A stretch of 64,000 bases of DNA from contig JAIMKW010000002.1 in the NCBI GenBank assembly GCA_020692215.1, forward strand, positions 434,001-498,000, in the 5' to 3' direction. This document shows, in pieces, positions 27,660 to 43,901 of this stretch. This DNA is from Sandarakinorhabdus sp. (GTDB lineage Bacteria; Pseudomonadota; Alphaproteobacteria; Sphingomonadales; Sphingomonadaceae). The notes beneath the pieces are model-generated. The model was not told where the DNA came from, made no database searches, and worked only from the letters and a program-made list of their open reading frames with translations. Each line of letters begins with the position of its first letter. Within the stretch, counting starts at the first letter, position 1. Position numbers and translations under genes: made by a program.

Positions 27660-28733
27660 CTACCAGGCCGGCTGCAACCGCGAGGTTTCAGGAACCACAT
27701 TCTCATCAACGGGCAGGACATACATGCCGATGAAGGCTGTCGCCGCGCGCGCTTGCCAGCCGAGCCGTTTGCACAAACCGATCACGCCGCCCTGTGCCCG
27801 GGCGCGCCCGATCCCCTCGTTGGCGAGGCGCATACGCTCCATGCCAGCCCGGAATTTCGGATTGTCGATATCCAGCGTCAGCGGAAACACCTGCTTCGAG
27901 ATTTCGGAGCAGATGTGGAAGACGCGATAATCATAGTCCGTCGGGTCGACGCCGAGCGCCTTGTGAAACTCTGGCCGCTGGTGATCGCGGACATACATGG
28001 TGGCATAGACCGAAAGCAGAAAGAACCGGATCCACAGCTTGTTGTGGCCCTTGAGCAGCGCCGGATCGGACTTGAGCAGAAGCGCAAAGGCTTCACCATG
28101 CCGGAACTCGTCGTTGCACCATTCCTCGAACCACTTGAAGATCGGGTGAAAACGATTTTCGGGGTTGCGCTCCAGATGACGGAAGATTGCAATGTACCGC
28201 GAATATCCTATCTTCTCAGATAGATACACCGCATAGAAAATGTACTTCGGCTTGAAATAGGTGTATTTCTTCGCTTTCGTCAAAAATCCCAGATCGACCC
28301 CGATGTCGGCATCCTTCAAGGTGTGGTTGATGAAGCCGGCGTGGCGGCTCTCATCGCGCGACAGCAGCTTGAACAGTTGCTTCACATCGGGGTTCTTCAC
28401 CCGCTTTGCGATTTCCGCATAAAGGATGCAGCCGGAAAATTCCGAAGTCAGCGAACTGACAAGAAAATCGATGAATTCGGCCTTCAACGGTGCTGGAAGG
28501 CTGTCGATCACACCCTCGAACTCGTCGGTCTTGTGGAAGTGCCGCTTGTTCGGATCGCCCACCATGTCTGCAATCAGGACATCCCACTCACGCCGAACGG
28601 ACTCCACGTTGATCCGGTCCATCGCCGCATAGTCGGTCGTGTAGAAGCGCGGCGACAACATGGTGTCGCCTTTGGCCATCTCGAGCGTTTCCGCACTGGA
28701 TTGCGGCACATGGATCGGCGCCATTGCGTTCAT
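27660..28733 (-). CDS. acsF: Mg-protoporphyrin IX monomethyl ester (oxidative) cyclase, aerobic
   Basis: AcsF is the O2-dependent di-iron cyclase that forms the isocyclic E ring. The 357-residue protein has two carboxylate-histidine iron sites: E98 in LTSEFSG, ExxH at 128-131 (DESRH) and ExxH at 209-212 (DEFRH). No gene for the O2-sensitive BchE appears in the window, which fits an obligately aerobic phototroph. The start overlaps the preceding small gene by four bases (ATGA). The MNAMAP N-terminus before the conserved region may be flexible. Confidence 0.96.
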   Translation of the reverse strand: MNAMAPIHVPQSSAETLEMAKGDTMLSPRFYTTDYAAMDRINVESVRREWDVLIADMVGDPNKRHFHKTDEFEGVIDSLPAPLKAEFIDFLVSSLTSEFSGCILYAEIAKRVKNPDVKQLFKLLSRDESRHAGFINHTLKDADIGVDLGFLTKAKKYTYFKPKYIFYAVYLSEKIGYSRYIAIFRHLERNPENRFHPIFKWFEEWCNDEFRHGEAFALLLKSDPALLKGHNKLWIRFFLLSVYATMYVRDHQRPEFHKALGVDPTDYDYRVFHICSEISKQVFPLTLDIDNPKFRAGMERMRLANEGIGRARAQGGVIGLCKRLGWQARAATAFIGMYVLPVDENVVPETSRLQPAW

Positions 28734-29089
28734 GCCATTGTCTCCCCGGATTGATGGCCAGGCTGCCCACTGCTCAGGTGCCCGCTGCTCAGGTGTCTTG
28801 TCGTGAAGCTCACTTCATACAGTTCAGAAATCTCGAACTGGCCGCGCAGCCGTGTCCAGGCGCGGCCAAGCGCGGTTGCGCGTTCGATTCGGGCGCGACG
28901 GCGTATCTGCATGTCCTCTCCCGGCACCACTTCGATCGGATCACCATAGACACAGACCCTGTCTCCAGGGCCGATTTCCGGTTCACCATCCAAATGCACA
29001 TGTGCGCCGAAACGCTCGGGCGTGTGGTTGATCTCGATCAAGCAGCCAACATCCAGTGTCTGCCGCCAGAATGCCAGCGAAAGGGTCAT
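28730..29089 (-). CDS. Conserved PGC hypothetical protein between puhC and acsF
   Basis: The 119-residue protein is of unknown function. A gene at this place, between puhC and acsF, is common in alphaproteobacterial photosynthesis clusters. It is soluble and probably beta-rich: [24 protein letters not shown] looks like a small barrel, followed by a basic helix ([18 protein letters not shown]). The C-terminus has a duplicated HLSSG (99-103 and 104-108) from a 15-base tandem repeat. It overlaps puhC upstream and acsF downstream by four bases each. A role in assembly or in assisting AcsF is possible. Confidence 0.8.
   Translation of the reverse strand: MTLSLAFWRQTLDVGCLIEINHTPERFGAHVHLDGEPEIGPGDRVCVYGDPIEVVPGEDMQIRRRARIERATALGRAWTRLRGQFEISELYEVSFTTRHLSSGHLSSGQPGHQSGETMA
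28766..28795 (-). repeat. 15-bp tandem duplication in the orf119 tail
   Basis: Two adjacent 15-base units, CCCACTGCTCAGGTG and CCCGCTGCTCAGGTG, differ at one base. They encode the [10 protein letters not shown] repeat at the end of the small gene upstream of acsF. The repeat keeps the frame and probably arose by slippage. Confidence 0.85.
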
Positions 29090-29595
29090 TGCGCGTTGCT
29101 CTGCCTTGAGGGGCCGGTTTGTGCTTTGGCAAAGGCTGGCGGCAGCATCACAGCAAAGGCCGCGCGATTTGTTGCCCCGAAGGCCCCCAACTCAATCTGC
29201 CGGCCGGTGGCCAGGTCGGTAAGCGTAAGGCCATTGTCTTCCCACAGCGCCAGCCGGAACGGCGCTTCCATCCCGACATTCTTCAAACGGCGCTCGCGGG
29301 CCAGCCCGCGCATCACGCCGCGCACAAAGCCTTGTTCGGATGCCGGCATCACGGTCGCCACGGTCACGCCCTCAAGCGTTTCAACAACAACGGCGCCATC
29401 CGCCCTGTCGAGAAAACGCAGATCGCGCTGGGCAACAGGCGCAATGGAAGCTTCAGCGCGCATGGCCTGCGGGTCGGCCACCTGCGGCAGGATCCCGCCC
29501 CGCACCGCAAGCGTTGCCAGGAAAGCAAAGCCGATTACTGCAGCAGCGCCCCACAGTGCACCCTTGGGAAACTGCATTTCGCCATGGCCGCTCAT
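29086..29595 (-). CDS. puhC: Photosynthetic complex assembly protein PuhC
   Basis: PuhC supports normal reaction centre-LH1 levels and organisation. The 169-residue protein has a single N-terminal membrane anchor (GALWGAAAVIGFAFLATLAV, residues 12-31). A periplasmic domain follows with DGAVVVETLEGVTVATVMPASEQGFVRGVMRGLARERR and a final FALWEDNGLTLTDLATGR-like element. Length and topology fit the family. It overlaps puhB and orf119 by four bases each. Confidence 0.9.
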   Translation of the reverse strand: MSGHGEMQFPKGALWGAAAVIGFAFLATLAVRGGILPQVADPQAMRAEASIAPVAQRDLRFLDRADGAVVVETLEGVTVATVMPASEQGFVRGVMRGLARERRLKNVGMEAPFRLALWEDNGLTLTDLATGRQIELGAFGATNRAAFAVMLPPAFAKAQTGPSRQSNAQ

Positions 29596-30233
29596 GCCGT
29601 TTGCGCCTCACCCATCGGCTGGCTCGATACGCTTCCCGTCGCAACAACAACGCGGCGTCCTTCCGGCACTTCTTCGGCAAGGGCGCGCGCCAGCATGGCA
29701 GAGACCTTCTCACCGTCCGGCACAGCGCGCAGCATCGGCTCGGGAACCGCGACTTTCCAGGGGCGCGCATGCGGCCACAGCATCATCCAGCCCAGCTTTG
29801 CCATCCCGTTGATAACAAGCGGCATGTCCGCTGTTCCATCCCGATGCAGCTTCAGGGCTGCATTGTCGATGATCTTGAGCGGGATATTGATGCAGGTTGG
29901 AAGGGCAATCCCGATCCTCAGGACAATCCGCTTGTTGGTCAGCGTATAGACTGTGGTGCGCGCCGAAAGCCATGCGAGCAGGCACAGCAACCCCGCAGCA
30001 ACGCCCGCAGCAAGCGCTGTCGCGAAGACCCCGCCCAGCGTGGTTCCCGCAACCAGCGCCCAAAGCGCGATGAGCCCGAAATAGAAGGTGACGCCGCGCA
30101 CATGAAAGGCCGTCAGCGCGAGCCGCTTCCAGTCCGGCGCTCCCTGCCAGATGATATGCTCACCTGGCGGGAGGTTCCCCGGCAGCCCGCGAATGGGCTC
30201 GTGCTCATAGCCCTCGGTTGATCCGCCACTCAC
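29592..30233 (-). CDS. puhB: Photosynthetic complex assembly protein PuhB
   Basis: PuhB aids reaction centre assembly in the cytoplasmic membrane. The 213-residue protein shows GEHIIWQGAPDWKRLALTAFHVR, two or three hydrophobic helices, and a bPH2-like region (RTTVYTLTNKRIVLRIGIALPTCINIPLKII) typical of PuhB. It lies between puhA and puhC with four-base overlaps on both sides, as in most purple bacteria. Confidence 0.92.
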   Translation of the reverse strand: MSGGSTEGYEHEPIRGLPGNLPPGEHIIWQGAPDWKRLALTAFHVRGVTFYFGLIALWALVAGTTLGGVFATALAAGVAAGLLCLLAWLSARTTVYTLTNKRIVLRIGIALPTCINIPLKIIDNAALKLHRDGTADMPLVINGMAKLGWMMLWPHARPWKVAVPEPMLRAVPDGEKVSAMLARALAEEVPEGRRVVVATGSVSSQPMGEAQTA

Positions 30234-31000
30234 AGCAGCGGCTCCGCCCTGTCCGGCGTGGCATAGAGATAGCCGCCGCCGAAATAGGCCACGATCCGCT
30301 CTTCTTCATAGAGTGTGATCGTGTCTGGGCTGGCAATGCCCGGCGCATCGGCAAACTGGGCTGCGGTGATGCTGTCGGTTGTGACGACACCCTTCTTGCC
30401 CTTTACCAGCGCCATCGTCATCGGCAGCAGCACGGTGCGGCCGGCATCCAGGGCGACTTCAAGGTACCGAACCAGACGATCGGCTCGGTCGATCCACATT
30501 TCCGTCACCCGGCCCGCAGGCTTGCCATCGACACCCAACACGGTGAAACCGCGGGGATCGGCATCGCCGCGCGCAACCGACATGCCGCCAGCCACCCGCA
30601 TAGGGACGATCCGGTTATGGCCTTCCCAATCGAGATCAGGACGCTTTGCCCGCTCGGCATAGCCGGCCGGGCCGACGCCATCCAGCAGCGGGTTGCCTGT
30701 CGGCACATAGGGCGATCCTGGCCCGCCCCACGCCTTGCGCGCCTTGATGGATACGGGATCCCGCGGCTGATCAGGCGGCGAAAAGGCAACACCATGGCCG
30801 TGAGGGAGGTGGAACTTCTTGGGAGGCACCTGGTCCAGAAAGGCTGGTGGGAACACACGGCCGGTCTCATCATCTTCCAGCGGATAGCCTTCACGCCGGC
30901 TCTCCCGGTTCAGATAGACCACGAGGCCGATGAAAAACAGGAAGAAGGCCCAAAGGGACAACATGGCAACATCGATGTTGCCGACAATCACGGGTGACAT
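30230..31000 (-). CDS. puhA: Photosynthetic reaction centre subunit H
   Basis: PuhA caps the cytoplasmic face of the reaction centre and shapes proton delivery to QB. The 256-residue protein begins MSPVIVGNIDVAMLSLWAFF with one transmembrane helix at about residues 11-30, followed by YLNRESRREGYPLE. The soluble domain contains KRPDLDWEGHNRIVPMRVA and ARGDADPRGFTVLGVDG. The start at 31000 is clear from homology; the frame stays open far upstream inside lhaA but only as shadow. It lies 34 bases after lhaA and overlaps puhB by four bases. Confidence 0.96.
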   Translation of the reverse strand: MSPVIVGNIDVAMLSLWAFFLFFIGLVVYLNRESRREGYPLEDDETGRVFPPAFLDQVPPKKFHLPHGHGVAFSPPDQPRDPVSIKARKAWGGPGSPYVPTGNPLLDGVGPAGYAERAKRPDLDWEGHNRIVPMRVAGGMSVARGDADPRGFTVLGVDGKPAGRVTEMWIDRADRLVRYLEVALDAGRTVLLPMTMALVKGKKGVVTTDSITAAQFADAPGIASPDTITLYEEERIVAYFGGGYLYATPDRAEPLL

Positions 31001-31034
31001 GGCGTGTCTCCGCTGCACGGGAAGGATGTGGAGT

Positions 31035-32452
31035 TCATGCCGGGAACTCCTGAAGCCCGAACGGCCGTGCGGCACCGTCGGGGTTCGGCGAAGTGCGCCG
31101 GGCCAATGGCCCGAGCGCGACGAGTGTGGCAAACAACAAGGCAATCTCGATATGCCATACAAAGCTGTAGGCCGTGGCGCTGCTGGTGAGCGCGGGGCCA
31201 AGGGTGCCAGAAAGCGAAAGCGCGGAAATGCCATCCCGCAGAAGGCCCGACAGGATGATGGCAAGTCCGGCCGCTGTCGCCTGCACAGCGCCCCAGGCGC
31301 CAAGTGCAAGGCCCGAGCCCTCTCCTTCGCCCAGCGCCATGGCGGCAACAAGCGTTCCAACGCCGAAAAGCCCGCCGCCAAAACCGATGCCGAAGATCCC
31401 GATACCCAGCAATGCCACCAAGCCGGTCGGTGCCGAGACAACAACGCTCGCAAGGCCGAAGATGCCCCCCACGGCGCCAAGCCCTGCAAGGCGATGCGGA
31501 TCGATGCCCCTGGCCAGCAGCCTTGCAGCAAGCGCGAGTGCAACCAGCGTACCGATCGCCCAGATCGCCGTCAGACGGGTTGTTTCACCAACCGCCATGC
31601 CAAGCACCTCCGCGCCATAGGGTTCGAGAAGCACATCCTGCATGGAAAAGCCTGCGGCACCCAGCCCGACCGCGACCAGCAGCCTGCGGTTGCGCTTGTG
31701 CGACAGGAAACTGCGCCACACGGCGGAAAATTCGGGCCGCTCGCGATCATGGGCGGTGGCGGCCGGATTGCGGGGCTCCTGCTTCCACAGCGCGAACAGG
31801 TTCAACACCATGGTCACCACGGCGGCTCCCTGCACCACACCGATCAGCCGGGTCGGCGTAAAATCAACCAGCAGCTGGCCCAACAGCAGGGAGCTGACCA
31901 GCATCCCACCCAGCAGCGTCACATACAGCAGGGCGACTACGCGCGGGCGGGATGCTTCGGGCGCAAGATCGGTCGCCAGCGCGAGGCCGGCTGTCTGGGT
32001 TGTGTGAAGTCCGGCACCAACCAGCAGGAAGGCCAGCGCCGCGGCCACCTCACCAACGATGGCCGGCGCCTGCCCGCCGCCTGTCATGATCAGAAGGGCG
32101 AAGGGCATGATGGCAAAGCCGCCGAACTGCAGCAGCGTTCCAAACCAGATATAGGGAACCCGCTTCCAGCCCAGAACGGAGCGATGGTGATCGGAACGGA
32201 AACCGATCAGCGCGCGTGCCGGTGCAAACAGCAGCGGCAGGGCAATCATCAAAGCGACAAGCCCCGCTGAAAGGCCCAGTTCAACGATCATCACACGGTT
32301 CAGCGTTCCCGTCAGCAGAACCGCAGCCATGCCGCAGCTGATCTGGAACATGGACAGGCGCAGCAAGCGTCCCAGCGGCAGCTCGGCTGTCGCCGCATCT
32401 GCAAACGGCAGGAACTTCGTTCCCACCCTGGTCCAGCGCTGCGCCAGCCCTG

Positions 32453-32456
<4 letters not shown>
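31035..32456 (-). CDS. lhaA: LH1 assembly protein LhaA (PucC/BCD family transporter fold)
   Basis: LhaA is a 12-helix major-facilitator-fold protein needed for LH1 assembly, probably by delivering bacteriochlorophyll. The 473-residue protein has LPLGRLLRLSMFQISCGMAAVLLTGTLNRVMIVELG and RVPYIWFGTLLQFGGFAIMP at its N-terminal half. SMQDVLLEPYGAEVLGM in the middle is the strongest family signature. It overlaps bchM by four bases and precedes puhA. A paralogue (bch2) lies at 44825-46204. Confidence 0.93.
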
Positions 32457-37622
<5,166 letters not shown>

Positions 37623-37633
<11 letters not shown>

Positions 37634-39176
37634 GATAGGCCTTTGCCTCATAAAGAGTTGCAACCGTGATCGCGGCGATGCCCTGCGATGCCGCGTAGGC
37701 CTCGGTGTTGCGCCGCGCCTTGCCACGCACGAAAAAGGGGATCTTCAGAAGCTCCTTTTCAGCATCGGCAGTCCAGCCTTCGGGCTCTTCGGCGGGGCTG
37801 TTTGAAGGCTGAGGTGAATCCGGGGCGGCTGCGGCCTTTCCGCCTCCATGGCCTGCGCCCAGATGCGATGGGCCAGCCGAATCGTGAAACTCGAAATCAT
37901 CGCGGAACATCGTCAACAGATGCTCTTCCAGACCCATCACCAGCGGATGCACCCAGGTGTCGAACAGCACATTGGCGCCCTCGAACCCCATCTGGGGGGA
38001 ATGGCGCGCCGGAAAGTCCTGCACATGCACCGGAGCGGATATCACGGCGCACGGCAGCTTCAGCTTCTTGGCGATCATGCGCTCCATCTGCGTGCCAAGC
38101 ACAAGCTCGGGTTGCGCCGCAGTGATGGCCGCCTCAACGTCCAGATAATCATCTGTTATCAAGGGCTCGACGCCGAATTCGCCTGCCATGGCCCGGACTT
38201 CACGCGCGAATTCACGATTGTAGCAGCCCAGTCCGCACACTTCGAAACCCAGCTCGTCCCGGGCAACACGGGCTGCAGCCATGGCGTGGGTTGCATCGCC
38301 GAAGATGAAAACGCGCTTTGACGTGAGGTAGGTCGAGTCGATCGAGCGGCTCCACCATGGCATCCGCGATCCCAGCGCCAGCGCCGGCGCAGGATCGACA
38401 CCGGCAAGGGCCGCCACTTCGCAGATGAAATCGCAGGTCGCGCCGTGGCCGATCGGCACAGTTCGCACAATTGGCTGCTTGAACTGCTTTTCCAGGAAGC
38501 GCGCAGCCGTGTCGCCGATCTCGGGATACATCAGAATGTTGAAATCGGCCTGCCCGATGGTTGCAATGTCGGCCGGGCTGGCGCCCAACGGCGCCACAAG
38601 ATTGATATCCACACCAAGCGCCGCCAGCAGAAGCCTGATCTCGACGAGATCGTCGCGGTGGCGGAAGCCAAGGGCTGTCGGGCCAAGGATATTGGCCAGC
38701 GGGCGCCGCCCTTCCAGCGGAGTCCGCACGATGTCTCGCCTGGCAAGCGCACGCACGAGAGCGTGAAATGTTTCAGCAGCCCCCCAATGTTCACGGCGCT
38801 GATAGCTGGGAAGTTCGAGCGGTATCACGGGTACGGGAAGGCGCATGGCTTCGGCCAGCCCGGCCGGATCGTCCTGGATCAGCTCGGCCGTGCAGCTTGC
38901 GCCAACCAGAATGGCCTGCGGCTTGTAGCGCTCATAGGCTTGGCGGGCAGCCGTCTGGAACAGCTGCGCTGTATCGCCGCCCAGATCGCGGGCCTCAAAT
39001 GTCGTGTAGGTCACAGGAGGCCGGGCATTGCGGCGCTCGATCATCGTGAACAGCAGATCGGCATAGGTGTCGCCCTGCGGCGCATGAAGAACGTAGTGAA
39101 CCCCCTCCATCGCAGTGGCCACGCGCATCGCGCCGACGTGGGGCGGGCCTTCATACGTCCAGAGGGTCAGCTGCAT
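37623..39176 (-). CDS. bchB: Protochlorophyllide reductase subunit B (light-independent)
   Basis: BchB with BchN forms the catalytic NB protein that reduces ring D of protochlorophyllide. The 517-residue protein begins [20 protein letters not shown]. It has Asp36 in [10 protein letters not shown], the aspartate known to ligate the NB [4Fe-4S] cluster, and [17 protein letters not shown] linker rich in Gly, Ala and Pro (about 420-455) precedes the small C-terminal domain, as in the family. The start at 39176 is five bases after bchN. The end overlaps bchH by 11 bases. Confidence 0.95.
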
Positions 39177-39181
39177 CAGCG

Positions 39182-41010
<1,829 letters not shown>

Positions 41011-41294
41011 GCCCTGCTCTCCTCGGGATCGAACCTATTGCCTTGAGGGCCAAACTGTCAAACAATCTTTACGTCCAATTTTTTTGACAGTTCGTCGCAC
41101 CGAGCCGGCTGGAAGCGTTGCCAAGGCTTTCGATTGCGCTTAGCGTCCGAGTCGCTCGGTGTGGATGTGCTTTTTGTGCAGGCATGCTGTGGTAAGTGGA
41201 CGGCTTGCGCGCGGTCATGTGCAGGCATTTGAATATCCGCAGGCAGCCTGGCGACAGATGGAGGCGGATACAGCACCAAGGCCGGGAGAGCCTC
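41011..41294. promoter_or_regulatory. bchF/ppaA divergent control region with PpsR-type operator
   Basis: No gene is seen in these 284 bases. A perfect 9-bp inverted repeat, AACTGTCAA (41053-41061) and TTGACAGTT (41084-41092), is separated by 22 bases. It can also be read as two imperfect PpsR sites, TGT-N12-ACG (41056-41073) and CGT-N12-ACA (41072-41089). The outward-facing TTGACA hexamers could be the -35 elements of bchF and of ppaA. Both promoters would then be controlled from one operator. Confidence 0.7.
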
Positions 41295-42371
41295 ATGCTG
41301 CGCAACGGTTCGAGCGATGAAAACTCCCCCGCGGAGACATCCAGTCGAAAGGGGGCTGCAGCCTTCACCAACGGCTATGGGCCTTCAGAAACTGAAAGCA
41401 TAGCGGAGGCTTCGGCCACTTCGCAGACTGGCCGCTCCTCGCCATGCGCGCCGGGCCGGGCCAATGGCGATGACGCGAACGATGACGCAAACATGGCAAG
41501 CCTGATCGAAGACGAGATCATTCCCAAGCTGATTGCCGCCCATCGGATACATGGTGACCACGGGCAAAAGGCAGGGGGCAATCCAGCCTATCAAGGCAGT
41601 CCTGGCTTCACGTCGGGACGACTGGCGCCCGAAATCATTGCGGACACCGCGCTCGACCGTGAGCCGGGCGCACTGATGGACATCATCGGACAGGCTCTGG
41701 CAAAGGGATTGTCCGCAGAAACGCTGCTGGTCGATGTTCTGGCACCTGCAGCACGCTGCCTTGGCAGCCGCTGGGACAACGACACCGCAGATTTCATCGA
41801 CGTGACGATGGGCCTTTGGCGCATGCAGGAAATCGTGCACGAGCTGGCCGCGCGACGACCGGATGATCTTCCCCAAGGTGCCCAAGTCCCCGAGATCGCG
41901 GGTGGCCGGCGAATCCTGTTTGCGGTGGCGCCCGGAGATACCCACAGCTTCGGCTCGGTCATGCTGGAGGAAATCTTTCTGCGCGCAGGCTGGTCGGCTC
42001 GAAATTGCCGCGATGGCAACCTGGGAGATCTGCAAAAGGAAACCAGGGCGCATTGGTTCGATATCGTGGCCTTGACGATTTCAATCGATCAGCATAGCGC
42101 CGCCATCAGCGAACTGGTTGCTGCACTGCGTCATGCGTCCCGCAATCCGGATGTCCGGATCATGGTTGGCGGGAAGCTGTTCCTCGATCGTCCCGGATTG
42201 GCCGAAGAGGTGGGTGCCGATGCCACAGCGGTTGATGCAAGGGCAGCCTTGGAGAAGGCGGATTTTCTGGTTGAACAAGCGCATTGCGAACGGCTGGCAT
42301 TTCGCACCACAGAAATTCCATCCGGCCTCGAATCTGGAAGTGCGCATGCGCTTCGCAGATCGGCGCGCTGA
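41295..42371 (+). CDS. ppaA: Cobalamin-binding antirepressor PpaA/AerR
   Basis: PpaA/AerR modulates PpsR/CrtJ and senses light through bound B12. The 358-residue protein has a variable, Ser/Ala-rich N-terminus of about 110 residues, a helical cap region with LGSRWDNDTADFIDVTMGLWRMQEI, and a B12-binding Rossmann-like domain. The motif DTHSFG (215-220) fits DxHxxG, with His217 as the expected cobalt ligand. The ATG at 41295 follows GGGAGAG. It lies 30 bases before ppsR and is divergent from bchF across a PpsR-type operator, so autoregulation is likely. Confidence 0.92.
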   Translation: MLRNGSSDENSPAETSSRKGAAAFTNGYGPSETESIAEASATSQTGRSSPCAPGRANGDDANDDANMASLIEDEIIPKLIAAHRIHGDHGQKAGGNPAYQGSPGFTSGRLAPEIIADTALDREPGALMDIIGQALAKGLSAETLLVDVLAPAARCLGSRWDNDTADFIDVTMGLWRMQEIVHELAARRPDDLPQGAQVPEIAGGRRILFAVAPGDTHSFGSVMLEEIFLRAGWSARNCRDGNLGDLQKETRAHWFDIVALTISIDQHSAAISELVAALRHASRNPDVRIMVGGKLFLDRPGLAEEVGADATAVDARAALEKADFLVEQAHCERLAFRTTEIPSGLESGSAHALRRSAR

Positions 42372-42401
42372 GCGATCCTGAGCCAGCGGCGCAAACACCC
42401 C

Positions 42402-43844
42402 ATGGACCTCCCCCCCCCTCCTTCGACAGGGCCGCTGGCGTTTCGCGATGCCTCCTTGGCCCTTGCGGGAATCCCCTCAGAGGCGACGGCTCGAATCCTC
42501 TCGGCATCGGGCGATGTCACGCTTGTCCTCGATCACAGTGGCATCATCCGGGACATAGCCGTTGGCAGCAACGAACTGGGGCAAGACCCGTTTTCCTCGT
42601 GGATCGACCAGCCCTTCATCGATACGGTAAGCTCTGACAGCCGCACCAAGGTCGAGGAAATGCTGCGGGATGCTGCCAGCCGCACTGCGCCGCGCTGGCG
42701 CCAGGTAAACCACCCTGCTGGCAGCAGCAGCATGCCTGTTCGCTATCTCGCCATGGAGGCCGGCGGCAATGGCAGGGTCATCGCGATAGGCCGGGATATG
42801 CGTGCTGCGGCCGCCTTGCAGCAGCGGCTGATCCAGGCCCAGCAATCGATGGAGCGGGATTATGTTCGCCTGCGCCAGACCGAGCAGCGCTACCGACTGT
42901 TGTTCGACCTCTGTGCCGAGCCGATTCTTATCGTGGATGCAGCAACGCGCAGGATCAGCGAAGCCAACCCTGCAGCCCATGCCCTGGCCGAAAACAGTCC
43001 ACCGCTGGCAGGGCAATCTTTCCCCGCCCTGTTCAGCCCGGACTCCCGCGACGATCTGATTGGGCTGATGGGCGCTGTCGCCAGCGGCACTGCCCAGATG
43101 CCGGCGGCGCTGGCGCTTGCCGATGGAAGGCCGGCGTTGGTGGCCGCCACCCTTTTCCGTCAGGATCGCAGCAGCTTTCTTCTGGTCCGGCTTGGCCTTG
43201 GGGCAAGGGCCGACCAGACCGCGCCACAAGCCACGGCACTTGCCGAAGTGCTCGACAGGATACCCGACGCATTCCTCGTTACCGATCAGAAGCTCCTGAT
43301 CCAGTCGGCAAACACGGCATTTCTTGACATCACCCATTCCCCTCACCTTGAACAGGTGATCGGCCAGCCGCTGGGCCAGTTTCTTGGCCGCCCTGATATC
43401 GACATCGAGCTTCTGCAGTCCCAATTGAAAACCGCGGGCGAGGTGCGAAATTTCGATGCTGTCATCCGCGGACGACACGGCGAGCGCGAGGATGTGGAAC
43501 TGACGGCCGTTTCGGTGAACCGGCAGGGAGAAACCCACTACGGGTTCGCCATACGTTCGGTTGCACGCCGGATGGACAGGGCCGCGTCCGACGTCACCGG
43601 TGTACCTCGGTCTGTGGAACAGCTTACAGAACTGGTCGGGCGCGTTTCGCTGAAAGACATCGTGCGCGAAAGCACCGATCTCATCGAGCGGCTCTGCATC
43701 GAAGCGGCCTTGCGCTACACCTCCAACAACAGGGCGTCGGCGGCCGAAATTCTGGGGCTGTCCCGGCAAAGCCTCTATTCCAAGTTGCACCGCCACGGCA
43801 TGAGCAATCCCAGCGCAGACGCAACCAATGACCAGTTGGATTGA
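42402..43844 (+). CDS. ppsR: Transcriptional regulator PpsR/CrtJ
   Basis: PpsR represses bch, crt and puf promoters under aerobic or illuminated conditions. The 480-residue protein has an N-terminal PAS-like domain, a helical linker (about 131-165), two further PAS domains (about 165-280 and 283-400) and a Fis-type HTH at the end (AALRYTSNNRASAAEILGLSRQSLYSKL). The only cysteines are Cys171 and Cys432. Cys432 is at the edge of the HTH, like the redox cysteine of CrtJ; the usual central-PAS cysteine appears to be missing. Its stop lies inside the upstream PpsR half-site of bchG. Confidence 0.94.
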   Translation: MDLPPPPSTGPLAFRDASLALAGIPSEATARILSASGDVTLVLDHSGIIRDIAVGSNELGQDPFSSWIDQPFIDTVSSDSRTKVEEMLRDAASRTAPRWRQVNHPAGSSSMPVRYLAMEAGGNGRVIAIGRDMRAAAALQQRLIQAQQSMERDYVRLRQTEQRYRLLFDLCAEPILIVDAATRRISEANPAAHALAENSPPLAGQSFPALFSPDSRDDLIGLMGAVASGTAQMPAALALADGRPALVAATLFRQDRSSFLLVRLGLGARADQTAPQATALAEVLDRIPDAFLVTDQKLLIQSANTAFLDITHSPHLEQVIGQPLGQFLGRPDIDIELLQSQLKTAGEVRNFDAVIRGRHGEREDVELTAVSVNRQGETHYGFAIRSVARRMDRAASDVTGVPRSVEQLTELVGRVSLKDIVRESTDLIERLCIEAALRYTSNNRASAAEILGLSRQSLYSKLHRHGMSNPSADATNDQLD

Positions 43845-43872
43845 CAGCAAATAGTGTCAATCTGAATTGACA
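43829..43872 (+). promoter_or_regulatory. bchG promoter region with tandem PpsR sites
   Basis: A perfect palindrome TGTCAATCTGAATTGACA lies at 43855-43872. An imperfect site TGA-N12-ACA lies at 43829-43846, exactly eight bases upstream. The same spacing and proximal-site strength are seen at bchC. The first site overlaps the ppsR stop codon. TTGACA at 43867-43872 could serve as -35 for bchG. Confidence 0.82.
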
Positions 43873-43901
43873 CTCGGATGAGGGCCGATTAGCCTTCTTC
43901 C

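Noticed and set aside
30230..31543. Long 437-residue version of puhA
   Set aside because: The extra N-terminal part lies antisense-free inside lhaA in another frame and has no homology; PuhA starts at MSPVIVGN.
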